Shown here: one piece after another, positions 7,751 through 8,258 of the stretch
Layout of the letters: every line of letters begins with the position of its first letter
Position numbering within the stretch: the stretch's first letter is position 1
Source: JAABTL01 sp964465355
GTDB taxonomy: Bacteria > Deinococcota > Deinococci > Deinococcales > Trueperaceae
Reading direction: 5' to 3'
Assembly (NCBI GenBank): GCA_964465355.1
Contig: CAYXJZ010000118.1
Location: 1 to 8,258, forward strand
DNA: 8,258 nucleotides
Notes under the pieces: model-generated
Databases searched by the model: none
Told to the model about the DNA's origin: nothing
Seen by the model: only the letters and a program-made list of their open reading frames with translations
Position numbers and translations under genes: made by a program

Positions 7751-8258
7751 CCGAGGGCGCTTCCCCTTCGGACAGAGCACCGGGCTGCTGGCGGCCGAAG
7801 CGCCCGCGGACATAGTCCTCGAGCATGCGGTTGAAGCCAGGCACGATCTCGGCACCCTGCAGCGTGCCGACGAAGGCGCCGTCGCGGTAGACGGGCGCCC
7901 GCGGGCTCTCGCCGCTGCCGGGCAAGGAGATGCCGATGTCGGCGTGCTTGGACTCGCCAGGGCCGTTCACCACGCAGCCCATGACGGCCACCCGCAGCGA
8001 CTCCACGCCGGGGTAGACCTGCCGCCAGGCGGGCATCTGCGCCTTGAGGTAGGCCTGGATGTCGCGCGCCATCTCCTGGAAGAGGGTGCTGGTGGTGCGG
8101 CCGCAGCCCGGGCATGCGCTGACGCTGGGTGCGAAGCGGCGGAGGTCGAGCGCCTGCAGCACCTCCTGGGCGATCTCCACCTCGCGCTCCCGAGGGGCGC
8201 CAGGGTCCGGCGTGAGCGAGACGCGCACGGCGCGGGCGTCTTCGGGGTCGGGTTGGCG
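7716..8258 (-). CDS. ispG: 4-hydroxy-3-methylbut-2-en-1-yl diphosphate synthase IspG/GcpE (5' end missing)
   Basis: IspG reductively opens the ring of MEcPP to HMBPP in the MEP isoprenoid pathway, using a [4Fe-4S] cluster and reduced ferredoxin or flavodoxin. Only the C-terminal 180 residues are visible; the frame runs off the right edge, and the in-frame GTG at 8228 is internal. The cluster-binding domain is complete: CPGC (C49, C52) and GCVVNGPGE with C95 and the cluster-ligand E102 (visible numbering), with VRVSLTPDP at 11-19 ahead of it. The tail after FVGTLQGAEIVPGF and EDYVRGRFG is about 20 residues of low complexity, part of which overlaps crtB. The segment at the edge reads PEDARAVRVSL where I would expect GIGDT(I/L)RVSL. 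The gene heads a minus-strand run with crtB and the crtO-like gene, linking precursor supply to carotenoid synthesis. Its promoter is outside the window. Confidence 0.95.
   Translation of the reverse strand, partial: RQPDPEDARAVRVSLTPDPGAPREREVEIAQEVLQALDLRRFAPSVSACPGCGRTTSTLFQEMARDIQAYLKAQMPAWRQVYPGVESLRVAVMGCVVNGPGESKHADIGISLPGSGESPRAPVYRDGAFVGTLQGAEIVPGFNRMLEDYVRGRFGRQQPGALSEGEAPSDGQRLPLPTHG
7760..7766 (-). promoter_or_regulatory. Ribosome binding site of crtB inside ispG
   Basis: On the minus strand GGGGAAG, preceded by GAA, lies 9 nt before the ATG at 7750. The site is within the ispG coding region, so crtB translation would start while ribosomes finish ispG. It is an imperfect match to the anti-Shine-Dalgarno. 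It supports the 7750 start over the GTG at 7702, which has only a short GGA before it. Confidence 0.45.

Noticed and set aside
6917..7834. A 305-codon plus-strand open frame antisense to crtB and the end of ispG
   Set aside because: Same GC-driven antisense artefact; it crosses two real genes and shows no motif.

Overview
The window is a GC-rich stretch of a bacterial chromosome, almost completely filled with conserved housekeeping and pigment genes. The best taxonomic guess is the Deinococcota (Deinococcus-Thermus-Truepera group). This is an inference from three things: the flavin enzyme beside the phytoene synthase reads like the Deinococcus CrtO carotenoid ketolase; the IspG C-terminus has the CPGCGRTTST / GCVVNGPGESKHA arrangement that I associate with Thermus and Deinococcus; and three genes have a TAnnnT box only 6-8 nt before an ATG with no Shine-Dalgarno sequence, the leaderless pattern known from Deinococcus. 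No database search was possible.

Layout, left to right. (1) 1-1781, plus strand: typA/bipA, a ribosome-associated GTPase, cut off at its start by the window edge. (2) 1817-3198, minus strand: a two-gene unit, a histidine-phosphatase (phosphoglycerate-mutase-like) gene followed by scpA, joined by a GTGA stop/start overlap; it converges on typA across a 35-nt gap that holds a small GC hairpin. (3) 3199-3348: the only sizeable intergenic region, a divergent promoter region with two TAnnnT boxes, an 11-bp tandem repeat and a 7-bp inverted repeat. (4) 3349-4581, plus strand: pyrD, a class 2 (quinone-linked) dihydroorotate dehydrogenase. (5) 4563-8258, minus strand: ispG (cut by the right edge), crtB, a crtO-like gene and a PduO-type cobalamin adenosyltransferase. 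The adenosyltransferase converges with pyrD and their 3' ends overlap by 19 bp. No gap longer than 300 bases lacks a gene.

The minus-strand block at the right has a clear logic. IspG performs the next-to-last step of the MEP isoprenoid pathway, CrtB joins two geranylgeranyl diphosphates into phytoene, and the CrtO-like enzyme modifies the carotenoid later. The genes are packed tightly, with a probable 35-nt ispG/crtB overlap and a 58-nt crtB/crtO gap. The adenosyltransferase lies 58 nt further downstream with its own promoter-like box, so it is probably an independent gene.

No mobile element, CRISPR array, RNA gene or defence-like cassette was seen, and I do not think the window contains an undescribed multi-gene system. 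The points worth checking are regulatory (leaderless starts, the 11-bp iterons, the inverted repeat) and annotation-related (TTG start of crtO, ketolase versus desaturase, an atypical IspG segment at the right edge).
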